This document shows, piece by piece, positions 44,500-53,561 of a DNA stretch of 59,987 nucleotides. The notes under the pieces are model-generated. The model saw nothing but the letters and a program-made list of their open reading frames with translations. It did no database searches and was not told the origin of the DNA. The DNA lies in NCBI GenBank assembly GCA_016845585.1, contig JAERSO010000048.1, forward strand, positions 1 to 59,987, written 5' to 3'. Numbering within the stretch: position 1 is the stretch's first letter; each line of letters begins with the position of its first letter. The translations under genes were made by a program, and so were the position numbers. The DNA comes from Acidimicrobiaceae bacterium. GTDB lineage: Bacteria > Actinomycetota > Acidimicrobiia > Acidimicrobiales > Aldehydirespiratoraceae.

Positions 44500-46040
44500 C
44501 CCGTCGGCCAGTCCTGGGGGCAGCCGCCGGCGATCCAGGTTGCGGCGGCAACAGCTGCCATCACCGCGTCACTGCCGTTGACGGGTGGACCGTCGTCCGG
44601 CTCGATCGTGACATTGATCCGAGGCGTGTCGATGGCGCGCAGGATGCCGAAGGAACGCACCGTGAGGTCGTGCACCACACCATCCTCGTCGACGCCGAGC
44701 GACTCGCTGGTGACGAAGCCGAGACCCATGTGGGCGGCGCCGATGCAGTAGCTGCGGAGGATGGTCTCGTCCAGCGGCGCACCGCTCCGAACCCGTACAT
44801 CGATGGTCCCATCGTCTCCGATGGACGCCGTTGCGGAACCTCCGCCCGGCGCTTGGATCCAACCGACTTCGCCTCGGAGGCCGGCCATCAAGACGGCGAT
44901 TTCGAGCCACCCGGCACCACGTAGCACCGCCGACGTCGGCGGCCCAGGGATGTCGACCTCCTCGATCTCCAGCCCAGGAGCAACGGCGCTGATCGCATCG
45001 GCGATGCCCGGGGTACGGGCGACTCGGACCACACCCGTTCCGTCGACGCGGACACCCGCCGCGAGCGGAGGCCGCTTTGCGCCACGGCGGACCGCATCTT
45101 CCCGCGAGTACAGGACTCGAACCGGTCGACCGTGTTCGTCGGCAAGGCGGCGGGCAACCGCCCCGACCTCGGACTCGACCTTTCCGCCGAAGGCGCCGCC
45201 GTTCTCCAGCGGCGACACCGGTTCTCCGCCCGGCTCGCACCACGCGGCGTCAGTCTCGAGGTAGGCCGGCTCGATCCAACTCGTGCGCAGGGTGCGCGCC
45301 CAATCTCCTTCGGGCAGCTCAATCGGCGGTGAGAACTCAGCCGTCGTGCGCCGACCCTGGACCTTGCCCGCGAGGCGCAGCGCCTCGGCTCGCGTCGGGG
45401 CCACGACCCACTCATCGCTCGCCGCGTCGAGCACGGCGACCAGGGCATCGACAGGCGCGGTGTCGTCGGCGAACGCACCACGGCCGAGAGCGAGCCCCGG
45501 GTCGGTCGATTGGGCGCTGCCGCCCTCGAGCTCGGCGCGCTGCGATGCGTCCTCGGACCGAACGACGCCGACCGCGGTGGGGAACGCCACCCACGCGTCC
45601 ACGATCGGCTGCCACCCGGTACAGCGGCACATGTGGGCGAGCAGGGCATCCGCGGCGGCGCCCCGATCTGCATGATCCACACCCTTGGCCCGCAGGCCCT
45701 CGAATCGGCAGACGATGCCCGGAGTGCAGAAACCGCACTGGCTGCCGCCTGTCTCCGCGAACGCATCGACCCAGCGAGCGGCCACGTCGGACTCGATCCC
45801 GTCAACCGTCGTGATCGCACGACCTCGCACTCGGCGCACTGGCGTCACACAGGAGACCCGAGGCTGACCGTCGACGAGAACGGTGCAACAGCCACACTGA
45901 CCCTGCGGCGAGCAACCATCCTTGACTGACGTCTTGCCCGCGGCCCGAAGCACGTCGAGCAGCGTGGCCGTCTCGTCCGGGACGCCAGCGACCTCGCCAT
46001 CGACCGTGATTTCCAGGGAACGGCGCGCGTCGGTTGTCAT
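44496..46040 (-). CDS. Compact [2Fe-2S] / molybdopterin-binding fusion of the xanthine dehydrogenase family
   Basis: 514 residues. Residues 1-155 are a CoxS/XdhC-type iron-sulfur subunit with clusters CSPQGQCGCC (43-52) plus C64, and QCGFC (102-105) plus CRC (138-140). The rest is a short version of the molybdopterin large subunit: ENGGAFGGKVESEVGAVA resembles the GGFGGK Moco loop, and NGSDAVMAAVAAATWIAGG is like the usual C-terminus. A normal large subunit is about 750-900 residues, so this version (about 350) lacks much of it. It probably binds Fe-S clusters; catalysis is uncertain. Confidence 0.8.
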   Translation of the reverse strand: MTTDARRSLEITVDGEVAGVPDETATLLDVLRAAGKTSVKDGCSPQGQCGCCTVLVDGQPRVSCVTPVRRVRGRAITTVDGIESDVAARWVDAFAETGGSQCGFCTPGIVCRFEGLRAKGVDHADRGAAADALLAHMCRCTGWQPIVDAWVAFPTAVGVVRSEDASQRAELEGGSAQSTDPGLALGRGAFADDTAPVDALVAVLDAASDEWVVAPTRAEALRLAGKVQGRRTTAEFSPPIELPEGDWARTLRTSWIEPAYLETDAAWCEPGGEPVSPLENGGAFGGKVESEVGAVARRLADEHGRPVRVLYSREDAVRRGAKRPPLAAGVRVDGTGVVRVARTPGIADAISAVAPGLEIEEVDIPGPPTSAVLRGAGWLEIAVLMAGLRGEVGWIQAPGGGSATASIGDDGTIDVRVRSGAPLDETILRSYCIGAAHMGLGFVTSESLGVDEDGVVHDLTVRSFGILRAIDTPRINVTIEPDDGPPVNGSDAVMAAVAAATWIAGGCPQDWPTG

Positions 46041-46065
46041 CACCGAGAGGTTACGGTCGCTGTCC

Positions 46066-46977
46066 ATGAGTCATGTCGATCGACGCACGTTCCTGGTCGG
46101 ATCCGCCACCGTTGCTCTCGCCGCCGCATGTGGTGGCAGCGACACGAGCGCAGACGACAGCGGCGCGCCAGTCGCCATCGATGGCGAGACCACGCGCTCG
46201 GGCGTACCACTGTTCCTCGTCGTCCGATTCCCGGACGGCTACCGGGCGCCTGCCACCATGGTTCCGGGGATCGAACAGCGAATGCCGTTCGCGGTCGCCG
46301 ACTCGATCGACATCATGCGTGAGGGAGCGCCCGATTCGCTCACGTTCGTGGTGTCGCAAGGCGAGACCGTCGTGGCGGAGACCACCGTCGCCGCGCACCG
46401 CGAGGGCATCATCACGCCGTACTACCCGGTGAAGGCGACGTTCCCCGAGGCCGGGCCGTACACCATCACGCTCGCCGACTATCCCGATGTCTCGGCGGCC
46501 GATGTCTTGATCGCGGATGCTGCGGAGGGGCCGCTTCTCCAGCCCGGCGACATGCTGCCCTCGATCGCCACACCCACCCTCGACGACGACGCCGGTGTGG
46601 CCGACATCTGCACGCGGGCAATCGACTGCCCGTTTCACGACCATTCGCTCGACGACGTTCTCACGAACGGGCGACCCACCGTCCTGCTCATCGCCACGCC
46701 GGGGTTCTGCCAGACCGACATCTGTGGCCCAGTGGTCGACCTGTTGATCGAAGAAGCCCCGAGCCGCGACGACATCGATTACATCCACGCCGAGGTCTAC
46801 GTCGATCCGGCCGACTTCGAGGGTGGTGGCTTCCCGGACCTCGCTCCGCTCGTCGCCGAACTCGGCCTGCCGTTCGAACCGATGCTGTTCGTGGCGAACG
46901 GCGCCGGCGAGATCGTCAGCCGCGTCGACCTTGCGTGGGACCGCGCCGAACTACGCGACGCTCTGGCAACCGTCTAG
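46066..46977 (+). CDS. Thioredoxin-like lipoprotein or Tat-secreted protein
   Basis: 303 residues with a Tat/lipobox start: DRRTFLVGSATVALAAACGG (twin Arg and a Cys). The body has a beta-domain (SGVPLFLVVRFPDGYRAPATM) and a late thioredoxin-like domain: PTVLLIATPGFCQTDICGPV with C-x4-C. The redox motif is wider than the CxxC of thioredoxin. Only 25 bp separate it from the oppositely oriented Mo-type gene. Confidence 0.75.
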   Translation: MSHVDRRTFLVGSATVALAAACGGSDTSADDSGAPVAIDGETTRSGVPLFLVVRFPDGYRAPATMVPGIEQRMPFAVADSIDIMREGAPDSLTFVVSQGETVVAETTVAAHREGIITPYYPVKATFPEAGPYTITLADYPDVSAADVLIADAAEGPLLQPGDMLPSIATPTLDDDAGVADICTRAIDCPFHDHSLDDVLTNGRPTVLLIATPGFCQTDICGPVVDLLIEEAPSRDDIDYIHAEVYVDPADFEGGGFPDLAPLVAELGLPFEPMLFVANGAGEIVSRVDLAWDRAELRDALATV

Positions 46978-46978
46978 A

Positions 46979-47299
46979 TCAGCTGAACGACTGGCCGCAG
47001 CCGCAGGTGCGCTGGGCGTTGGGGTTGTCGATCGAGAAGCCGGCGTCCTGGAGGCCGTCCTTGTAGTCAAGGGTGGCGCCTTCGAGGAGCATGGCCGACG
47101 ATGGGTCGACGACCACGCCGACACCGTCGTAGTCGGCGATGACGTCTTCGGCATCGCGGTCGGTGTCGAAGTACATCTCGTATGAGAAACCGCTGCATCC
47201 GCCAGGGCGGACAGCGACGCGAAGGGCAAGGCCGTCTTCGCCTTCAGAGGCGATCAATTCGCCAACCTTGCCTACGGCACGATCTGTGAGCGTGATCAT
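46979..47299 (-). CDS. erpA: Iron-sulfur cluster insertion protein (ErpA/HesB/IscA type)
   Basis: A-type carrier, 106 residues: RPGGCSGFSYEMYFD and C-terminal RTCGCGQSFS supply the three conserved Cys. Delivers [2Fe-2S] or [4Fe-4S] clusters to apoproteins. Stop is 2 bp after that of the neighbouring lipoprotein gene (convergent). Confidence 0.9.
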   Translation of the reverse strand: MITLTDRAVGKVGELIASEGEDGLALRVAVRPGGCSGFSYEMYFDTDRDAEDVIADYDGVGVVVDPSSAMLLEGATLDYKDGLQDAGFSIDNPNAQRTCGCGQSFS

Positions 47300-47382
47300 G
47301 GTGAGCTCCTGTGAGTGTCGGGCGGGACTGAACCCGCGTACCGGTCAACAGCAGTGTATCGGTGGTTGTTCCCTAAGCTGAA

Positions 47383-48564
47383 GTGGTGGCTCACACCGCA
47401 CCTCCGACGACCGAGCATGTCATGGGGCTGCTCCGCGGCGTCATCGACCCCGAACTCGGCTCCGACATCGTCGAACTCGGCATGGCCAGGGGCGCTCAAG
47501 TCAGCGATGACGGCATCATCCAGCTCGACATCAGGCTCACCACGGCGGGTTGTCCCCTGCGAGCGCAGATCCAGAAAGACATCCGGTCACGGCTCACCAG
47601 TCTCCCTGGGGTGACACGGGTGAAGATCAATTGGGGCGAGCTCACACAGGACGAACGCGCCGAGGCCATGTCCAAGGCGCGCTTCAACGTCAGCCAGGAT
47701 GCGCCCGACACCGCGATCCCACCGACCACCAAAGTGCTGATGATCGCGTCGGGCAAGGGGGGTGTGGGCAAGTCGTCCGTCACCACCAATCTGGCTGCGG
47801 CGCTGGCCGAGAAGGGCTATGCGGTCGGGGTGATGGATGCCGACATCTGGGGCTTCTCCGTCCCTCGCATGCTGGGCGTCGAGGGCGACCTCGTGTCGAT
47901 CGAGGGCAAGATCCAGCCGCTCGTCCGCGAAATCGGTGAAGGCCGACTCGAAGTGGTGTCCATGGGCTTCCTCGTCGCCCAGGAGGATTCCGCGCTCATG
48001 TGGCGTGGCCTCATGCTGAACCGCGCCGTGCAGCACTTCTGCCAGGACGTCGACTGGTCCGACGATCTCGACTATCTGCTGATCGACATGCCGCCCGGCA
48101 CCGGCGACGTGCAGATGGGTCTGGCCAAGATGCTGCCGCGTGCCGAGATGGTCATCATCACCACACCGGCGCTGAATGCGCAGAAGGTGGCGGCTCGCGT
48201 CGCCGACATGGGGCGCAAGAACTACCTCCGCATCGTCGGCGTGATCGAGAACATGACCGAGTTCGTGGCGCCCGATGGCTCACGCCATCCGCTCTTCGGT
48301 GCCGGTGGCGGCGCCCAGCTGGCCGACGACATCGGGGCCCCGCTGCTCGGTCGAGTGCCGATCGAACCCATCGTCAGCGAAGGCGGCGACACGGGCGAAC
48401 CCGCGTCACTCGGCGATGGGGCCGCGGCCGACGAGCTACGCGCCATCGCCACGGCCATCGCCGAGGAATACGTGCCGCCGGTCGAGATGGCCGGGTGCAG
48501 CGCCCGCATGCTCGACGCCGCAATGGCGGCGCTCGACGAGCTCGACCGCTCCGAAGCGGGGTAG
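47383..48564 (+). CDS. Mrp/ApbC-type Fe-S carrier P-loop ATPase
   Basis: 393 residues. N-terminal DUF59 (MIP18) domain (VIDPELGSDIVELGM, LTTAGCPLRAQIQKDI), Walker A VLMIASGKGGVGKSSVTTNLAAAL, DADIWGFSVPRMLGVEG, LLIDMPPGTGDVQ. Loads or transfers Fe-S clusters. The CxxC pair of some homologues is absent (ENMTEFVAPDGS). GTG start; next to erpA in a functionally matched neighbourhood. Confidence 0.9.
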   Translation: MVAHTAPPTTEHVMGLLRGVIDPELGSDIVELGMARGAQVSDDGIIQLDIRLTTAGCPLRAQIQKDIRSRLTSLPGVTRVKINWGELTQDERAEAMSKARFNVSQDAPDTAIPPTTKVLMIASGKGGVGKSSVTTNLAAALAEKGYAVGVMDADIWGFSVPRMLGVEGDLVSIEGKIQPLVREIGEGRLEVVSMGFLVAQEDSALMWRGLMLNRAVQHFCQDVDWSDDLDYLLIDMPPGTGDVQMGLAKMLPRAEMVIITTPALNAQKVAARVADMGRKNYLRIVGVIENMTEFVAPDGSRHPLFGAGGGAQLADDIGAPLLGRVPIEPIVSEGGDTGEPASLGDGAAADELRAIATAIAEEYVPPVEMAGCSARMLDAAMAALDELDRSEAG

Positions 48565-48680
48565 TGGCAGCGTTCTGCTTCAGGACCTGCGCCAACTCAC
48601 TCGGGAACCTGCGACTCCTCAATTCCTCCTGCCGCGCTGCCGATTGAGATGGATAGATCCCAAGGAGAGAGGCGACAGGG

Positions 48681-50240
48681 ATGACGTCGTGGAATCGCAG
48701 GGTGGCAGCCGCCTCCCGAGTACGCGAAACCGATGCTGAAGTCAGTGGCGAACGGCTCGCCGCGCTCGGCCTTCCATCCGGCCTGCATCCTGACGACGCC
48801 ACGGCCGTGCTCGGCCTGCTTCGCATCGCCGAGGGTCGTCCCGGCGGCTTCGGCTCCACCATCCTCGCCCGCGTCGAGGATGCGGACGGCGGACCGGATC
48901 GTCAGGTGCAGATCGTCGTCCTCGGAAACGAACGCGGGGCAACGACGCTCGTCGGCGACGCCGAGGACGAGCTCGTTCTCGACAATCTGACCGGGCTACC
49001 CGGACGCGACTACCTCCTCGAGATGCTCGAAGGCGCCATCCAGGACACCATCGACAGCGACCACTCCGTCGCCGTCTATTCGATCGACATCGACCGCTTC
49101 AAATCGGTCAACGACACACGCGGCTTCGCCGCCGGCGACGACGCACTTCGCTTCCTCGCGACCAAGCTCGAAGACGCCCTGCGACCCGACGACATCCTCA
49201 CCCGGTTCGGCGGCGACGAGTTCACCATCGTCTGCCCGGACGTGCTCGGCGTGGCCGAAGCCACCGCACTCGCCGAACGATTCCGCGCCACCTGCAATGA
49301 CGCCGGCATCGACAGTCCCCTCAACGGCCTGACCGTTTCGATCGGTGTCGCCATCGGCGGCTCGGACCGCAATGCCGAGGACCTCGTCCGCGAGGCGGAG
49401 ACTGCGCTCTACCAGGCCAAGGGGCTCGGCCGCGACCGCTGCGAACTCTTCGACGACGACCTCCGCACTCGGGCAGAGCGCCGAAACACGGTTGACCAAC
49501 GCCTCCGTCGAGCACTCGAGGACGACGCCATCCAGGTGCACTACCAGCCCATCGTCGATCTCCAGACCGAACGAATCGTGGGCTGTGAGGCACTTCTGCG
49601 CATTGTCGGTGAGGACGGCAGCCACCTCAACCCGCGCGAGCTCGTGGGTGCCGCCGAGGACAGTGGCCTCATCCGCCGGATCGAGGAGACCGTTCTGCAG
49701 CGGGCCGCCGGAGCCATTCGGATGCTCCCCGACGTCGGCGATGATCCGATGTTCGTGTCGGTGAACATCTCAGACCGGCGCGTCCTCGACAGCCGCTTCC
49801 CGTTGACGCTCGCCCGCACGCTCCACAACGCGGATCTCCCCGCCGAGCAGGTGTACCTCGAGCTCCATCCGCAGATCCTGACGCAGAAGGGGGCCGGCGT
49901 ACGGCTCGTCACGCAGCTCCGCGCCCTCGGCGTCTGTGTCGTGATCGACGAGTATCTCGGTGCCAACAACAGCGAGCTCATCGACAAGAACTCGATCGAC
50001 CTCGTGAAGCTGGACAAGCGCCTCGTCCACGGCATCCACGGCGATCGCGGCCGCACCCGCGCCGAGCTGGTCATCGGCTCGATCACCGACCGCGGCGTCA
50101 ACATCTGCGCGGTTGGCGTCGAGACGCAGGAAGATCTCCAGGCGGTCCGCGAGCTCGGATGTCGCTATGCACAGGGCTACCTCTTCAGCCCGCCGATCGA
50201 AGGAATGCGCCTCGCCGAACTCGTCGCCGCCAAGGTCTGA
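48681..50240 (+). CDS. GGDEF-EAL protein with intact cyclase and degenerate phosphodiesterase
   Basis: 519 residues. GGDEF at 177-181 is complete with an RxxD inhibitory site R168-D171. In the EAL part E303-A-L is present, N362 and K443 too, but DDFGTG is DEYLGANN (423-430), LExTE is LELHPQ (393-398) and the AEGVE glutamate is V (AVGVE, 477-481). The domain therefore looks catalytically dead and may sense nucleotides; net activity likely c-di-GMP synthesis. No transmembrane helix; N-terminal part (about 20-95) may be a sensor. Confidence 0.88.
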   Translation: MTSWNRRVAAASRVRETDAEVSGERLAALGLPSGLHPDDATAVLGLLRIAEGRPGGFGSTILARVEDADGGPDRQVQIVVLGNERGATTLVGDAEDELVLDNLTGLPGRDYLLEMLEGAIQDTIDSDHSVAVYSIDIDRFKSVNDTRGFAAGDDALRFLATKLEDALRPDDILTRFGGDEFTIVCPDVLGVAEATALAERFRATCNDAGIDSPLNGLTVSIGVAIGGSDRNAEDLVREAETALYQAKGLGRDRCELFDDDLRTRAERRNTVDQRLRRALEDDAIQVHYQPIVDLQTERIVGCEALLRIVGEDGSHLNPRELVGAAEDSGLIRRIEETVLQRAAGAIRMLPDVGDDPMFVSVNISDRRVLDSRFPLTLARTLHNADLPAEQVYLELHPQILTQKGAGVRLVTQLRALGVCVVIDEYLGANNSELIDKNSIDLVKLDKRLVHGIHGDRGRTRAELVIGSITDRGVNICAVGVETQEDLQAVRELGCRYAQGYLFSPPIEGMRLAELVAAKV

Positions 50241-50327
50241 CCACCTCCAACGACCTCAGCTGGTTCAGCCTCGCAACGCGCACCCGATCAGTTCGGGCTG
50301 GGAGTCGGCGGCAAGGTCATCGATCGC

Positions 50328-51432
50328 CTAACTCGACTCGCGAATCACCCCAATGCCTCCGTTCATCCGGCCGAGTTCATTGCCACTGGCATCGAAGACC
50401 ACGATGGTGTCGATCACGCTGGGCGGGGAGTTGGTCGGAACGGTGACGAACAAGAAGTTGACGGGGAAGGCGTCATCGAGGTCCTGGGGCACCGTCGTGA
50501 TCACACTCCCATCGGACAGATGAATCTCGATCAAGGCGACCCGCTCGTCGACGACGCCGTCCAGCAATCCGACCCCGACTTCGAGAAGTGGAGTAGGCGA
50601 TCCACTCGACGACCCGTGGATCGACAGCAGCTCGCCGTCGTCCAGTGAACCGCAGCAGGATCCGCTCCCGAAATCGTTCTCTGCGTCGATCCGAGTGGCA
50701 TAGTCGTCCCCGTTTGTCGCAACGGAGAGGACGGTGACCAGCCCGTGCTCCAGCAGCTCGGCCGCGCGGACGTACTCGGCGGTTTCAGGATCGAGGGGCG
50801 TCAACGCGACACCAGCGGCGTCCGAGGGTACGAGCGACCCGACCACCGCCAGCAAGCTCTCTCGCTCGAGGCCCCTGGACATGACCCAGATCCAGCTGTC
50901 ACCCAGATCGGCAACCAACATCTCGTCGCCGACCCGCAACCAGAGCACTCCACTCCTCATCCCTTCGACCGGCAGGGACGATGCATCGTCCGGACCGAAC
51001 CGATCGATCTGGATGGTCACGATCGGTGAGCCGCGCTCGCCTTCGAACACGAGGACCTTGCTCCCGAAGTGCGGAACAACCGTCTCCTGCAGCGTCATCC
51101 CCTCCGGCAGGAACATCGGGAAGGGCCAGTCGTCGGGGCCGAGGTCGGTGAGCGACCCGAGGGCGGGCAGCTCATCGTTCCCCGCCTCATCACCAGCGAC
51201 GTCGGTTGTGCCCGATTCGCCGCCCGAGCCCGCCAACTGCCACACCACCGACCAGCAGCACGACAACCGCAGCGGCGGCTACTCGGACCACCATTCGTGC
51301 TCGCGGCGCCTGCCGCAGCTCGACGACCGGAGCGACCATCGGGACCGGTCCGGCGGGCGGGGCGGTGTCGGTCATCTCGTGGACGAGCTGACGAAGCTTG
51401 CTGTCCAAATCCTTGCTGTCGAGATCACTCAT
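50328..51432 (-). pseudogene. Anti-sigma/membrane protein, frameshifted
   Basis: ATG at 51432 overlaps the sigma stop. The first frame gives a 75-residue N-terminus with SDLDSKLRQLVHEMTD and a transmembrane helix (VVRVAAAAVVVLLVGGVAVGG) then stops. A second frame, overlapping it from about 51266 to 51190, continues with AGDEAGNDELPALGSL and a 300-residue periplasmic part. Length 1105 is one base over a multiple of three, so a 1-nt change in the GC-rich 51200-51260 stretch would join them. Position after an ECF sigma fits a membrane anti-sigma factor. Confidence 0.65.
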
Positions 51433-51899
51433 GACAGGACCTTTCGCAGGTGGCCGCGTGCTCGGGCCAGGTGCTTCTTGACGCTTCCCTCGCTGATGTC
51501 GAGCCGAGCGGCGACCGTGGCCGGGCCGAGGTCCTCCCAGTAGGTGAGGTAGAGGACCGCTCGCTGCATGACGCTGAGGCGACCTACCGCCTGACGCACC
51601 GTCGGATCCGCCAGTAGTTCGACGTGCGCCGGTAGCTCCGAAACCGACCACTCGCGTCTTTCGCGCCGGGAGCGGGACCGATGCGTCATCCTGGCCTGGT
51701 TCAGTACCATTCGGAACAGGTACGGCTTCTCGAACGCTCGCTGATCGCCGGCCGTGTCGGTCATGGTCAGGACCTTGACGACGGTGTCGTCGACGATGTC
51801 CTCGGCATTGTCCGGGCCCACCAGAACCGTGGCGTAGCCCAGCAGGTCGTCACCCCACTTGTTCCACAGCTCCTCAACCGATCCCGCGACACCGCTCAT
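51429..51899 (-). CDS. ECF sigma factor (SigE-like)
   Basis: 156 residues: region 2 VLVGPDNAEDIVDDTVVKVL and KPYLFRMVLNQARMTHR, region 4 LSVMQRAVLYLTYWEDLGPATVAARLDISEGSVKKHLARARGHL. Short ECF of the SigE/SigM-like type. Coupled by ATGA to the frameshifted membrane gene. Confidence 0.88.
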   Translation of the reverse strand: MSGVAGSVEELWNKWGDDLLGYATVLVGPDNAEDIVDDTVVKVLTMTDTAGDQRAFEKPYLFRMVLNQARMTHRSRSRRERREWSVSELPAHVELLADPTVRQAVGRLSVMQRAVLYLTYWEDLGPATVAARLDISEGSVKKHLARARGHLRKVLS

Positions 51900-51954
51900 G
51901 TCTGAAGAATGCCGCCACCCACCGATCTGGGTGACACGGGGTCAGAGAAATCCG

Positions 51955-52494
51955 TCAGCTGGGTGGACCGAGTTCGATCGGGCCGTCGTCATCGTCGGGC
52001 TGCACCGTGGCCTCGCCGACATCGACGATGTCGCCCCCAACCCGGAATCCTCCCGTGAAGCCGGTGAAGCCGGTATCAGCAGGGCCGCCCGGTCCCCCCG
52101 TCCCGAATCCCCCGAAGCCGGCGCCCGCGACCTGAACCCTGCCCGCAAACCTCGCGATGAGCACGGTGCGAATGATGGCCCGGGTCGGCGGGAACAGGCA
52201 GAAGAGACCGAACGCATCGGTGAGGAAACCCGGGGTCAGCATCAACGCGCCGGCCGTGGCGACGAGGAGGCCGTCGACGAGTTCCTTGGTCGGAAGGGAT
52301 CCTTCGCTGAGCTGTCGTTGAATCCGCCCGATCAGACTCAGACCCTCGCGTCGCACCATCCAGGCACCCACGATGCTGATCAGGATCATCAATCCAATCG
52401 CGTTCCAGCCGCCCACCAACGACCCGACTTGGATGATGATGTAGATCTCGAGGATCGGAACGACGAGAAAGAGCAGAGCCAGAATGCGGAACAC
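51955..52494 (-). CDS. FxsA-family membrane protein
   Basis: 179 residues: LALLFLVVPILEIYIIIQVG, GLMILISIVGAWMVRREGLSLI, LVATAGALMLTPGFLTDAFG, the FxsA pattern, then a Gly-rich tail ending in an acidic cytoplasmic part. Related to a protein that suppresses phage exclusion in E. coli; the cell role is unknown. GTG start at 52494, 13 bp from the divergent kinase-like gene. Confidence 0.88.
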   Translation of the reverse strand: MFRILALLFLVVPILEIYIIIQVGSLVGGWNAIGLMILISIVGAWMVRREGLSLIGRIQRQLSEGSLPTKELVDGLLVATAGALMLTPGFLTDAFGLFCLFPPTRAIIRTVLIARFAGRVQVAGAGFGGFGTGGPGGPADTGFTGFTGGFRVGGDIVDVGEATVQPDDDDGPIELGPPS

Positions 52495-52507
52495 GAGGTC
52501 ATCGTAG

Positions 52508-53554
52508 GTGCGAACCCTGGAAGATCTCACCGCGCCCTCGATCGGCGCCGCCCTGCGGAGCAACGGCGTGGCAACCGTGGACCCCACCGCCGTGACGGTG
52601 ACCGAGATCGGTACGGGGCTTGGCTTGCTCGGCACGATCGCTCGAGTCGAGCTGACCTGGCCGGGGGATATGGATGCGCCGGCCACCATCGTCGCCAAGC
52701 TGCCCACAACGAATCCGGAGAACGAATGGATCGTCGATCACTTCGGCTACGACCGGCGTGAGGCCGGCGCCTACCGCGACCTTCGCCCGTGGGAGCGAGC
52801 CCCCGCGCCGACGTGTCTCGCGCAGGGGTGGGATGACGACACCGGTCGGGGCTGGCTGCTTCTGAACGACCTGGGATCGCTGTCCGGCGGCGATCAGTTG
52901 GCGGGAGCGACCGATGCCGAGGCGCTCGCGATGGTGGATGCCCTGGCCACGTGGCACGCCGCCTGGTGGGACGACGACTCGCTCGCAGGTCTGGATTGGC
53001 TCCCCGACGTCACGCATCCGACCGTCGCCGGATACGGCAACATCTTCGACCAGACGTGGGCGACGTGTATCGACAAGCTCGGTGGCGCGCTCAGCGACGC
53101 AATCCTCGACGCCGCCCGGACCGCACGACGCGAGTTCGACACGGCGATCCAGACGTTCGCGCAGGGTCCGCGCACCGTCGTGCACGGCGACGCTCGTCTC
53201 GACAACGCCCTCTTCGGGCCCGATCAAGCGGTCCTGCTCGACTTCCAGCTGGCCACACGAAGTCGGGGGGCTTACGACCTCGCCTTCTTCTGCGCCGGGT
53301 CGATGGCGACCGATGACCGTCGGCGGCTCGAACCCACGCTGCTCGGGCGCTACCTGGCGACGCTTCATCGCCTCGGGATCACCGACTACGGCGCCGACGA
53401 TCTGGCGATCGACTATCGCCTCGGCCACATCGTGAACCTCCCCAATCCGGTGAGCGCGCTCGCCGTGGTCAATCCGATGAACGACCGGGGCGCCCGTTTC
53501 CTGCACCGCAACGCCGTGCGAGGGATCACGGCCACGGTCGACCACCTAGGCTGA
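52508..53554 (+). CDS. Aminoglycoside-phosphotransferase-like kinase
   Basis: 348 residues with the APH/choline-kinase fold: VVHGDARLDNALF (HGDxxxxN catalytic loop) and VLLDFQLATRSRGAYDLAF (metal Asp). Closer in feel to the ecdysteroid-kinase-like group. Substrate unknown. Seven bases separate it from selA, so it is the first gene of the kinase-selA-selB run. Confidence 0.82.
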   Translation: MRTLEDLTAPSIGAALRSNGVATVDPTAVTVTEIGTGLGLLGTIARVELTWPGDMDAPATIVAKLPTTNPENEWIVDHFGYDRREAGAYRDLRPWERAPAPTCLAQGWDDDTGRGWLLLNDLGSLSGGDQLAGATDAEALAMVDALATWHAAWWDDDSLAGLDWLPDVTHPTVAGYGNIFDQTWATCIDKLGGALSDAILDAARTARREFDTAIQTFAQGPRTVVHGDARLDNALFGPDQAVLLDFQLATRSRGAYDLAFFCAGSMATDDRRRLEPTLLGRYLATLHRLGITDYGADDLAIDYRLGHIVNLPNPVSALAVVNPMNDRGARFLHRNAVRGITATVDHLG

Positions 53555-53561
53555 CCGGGCC

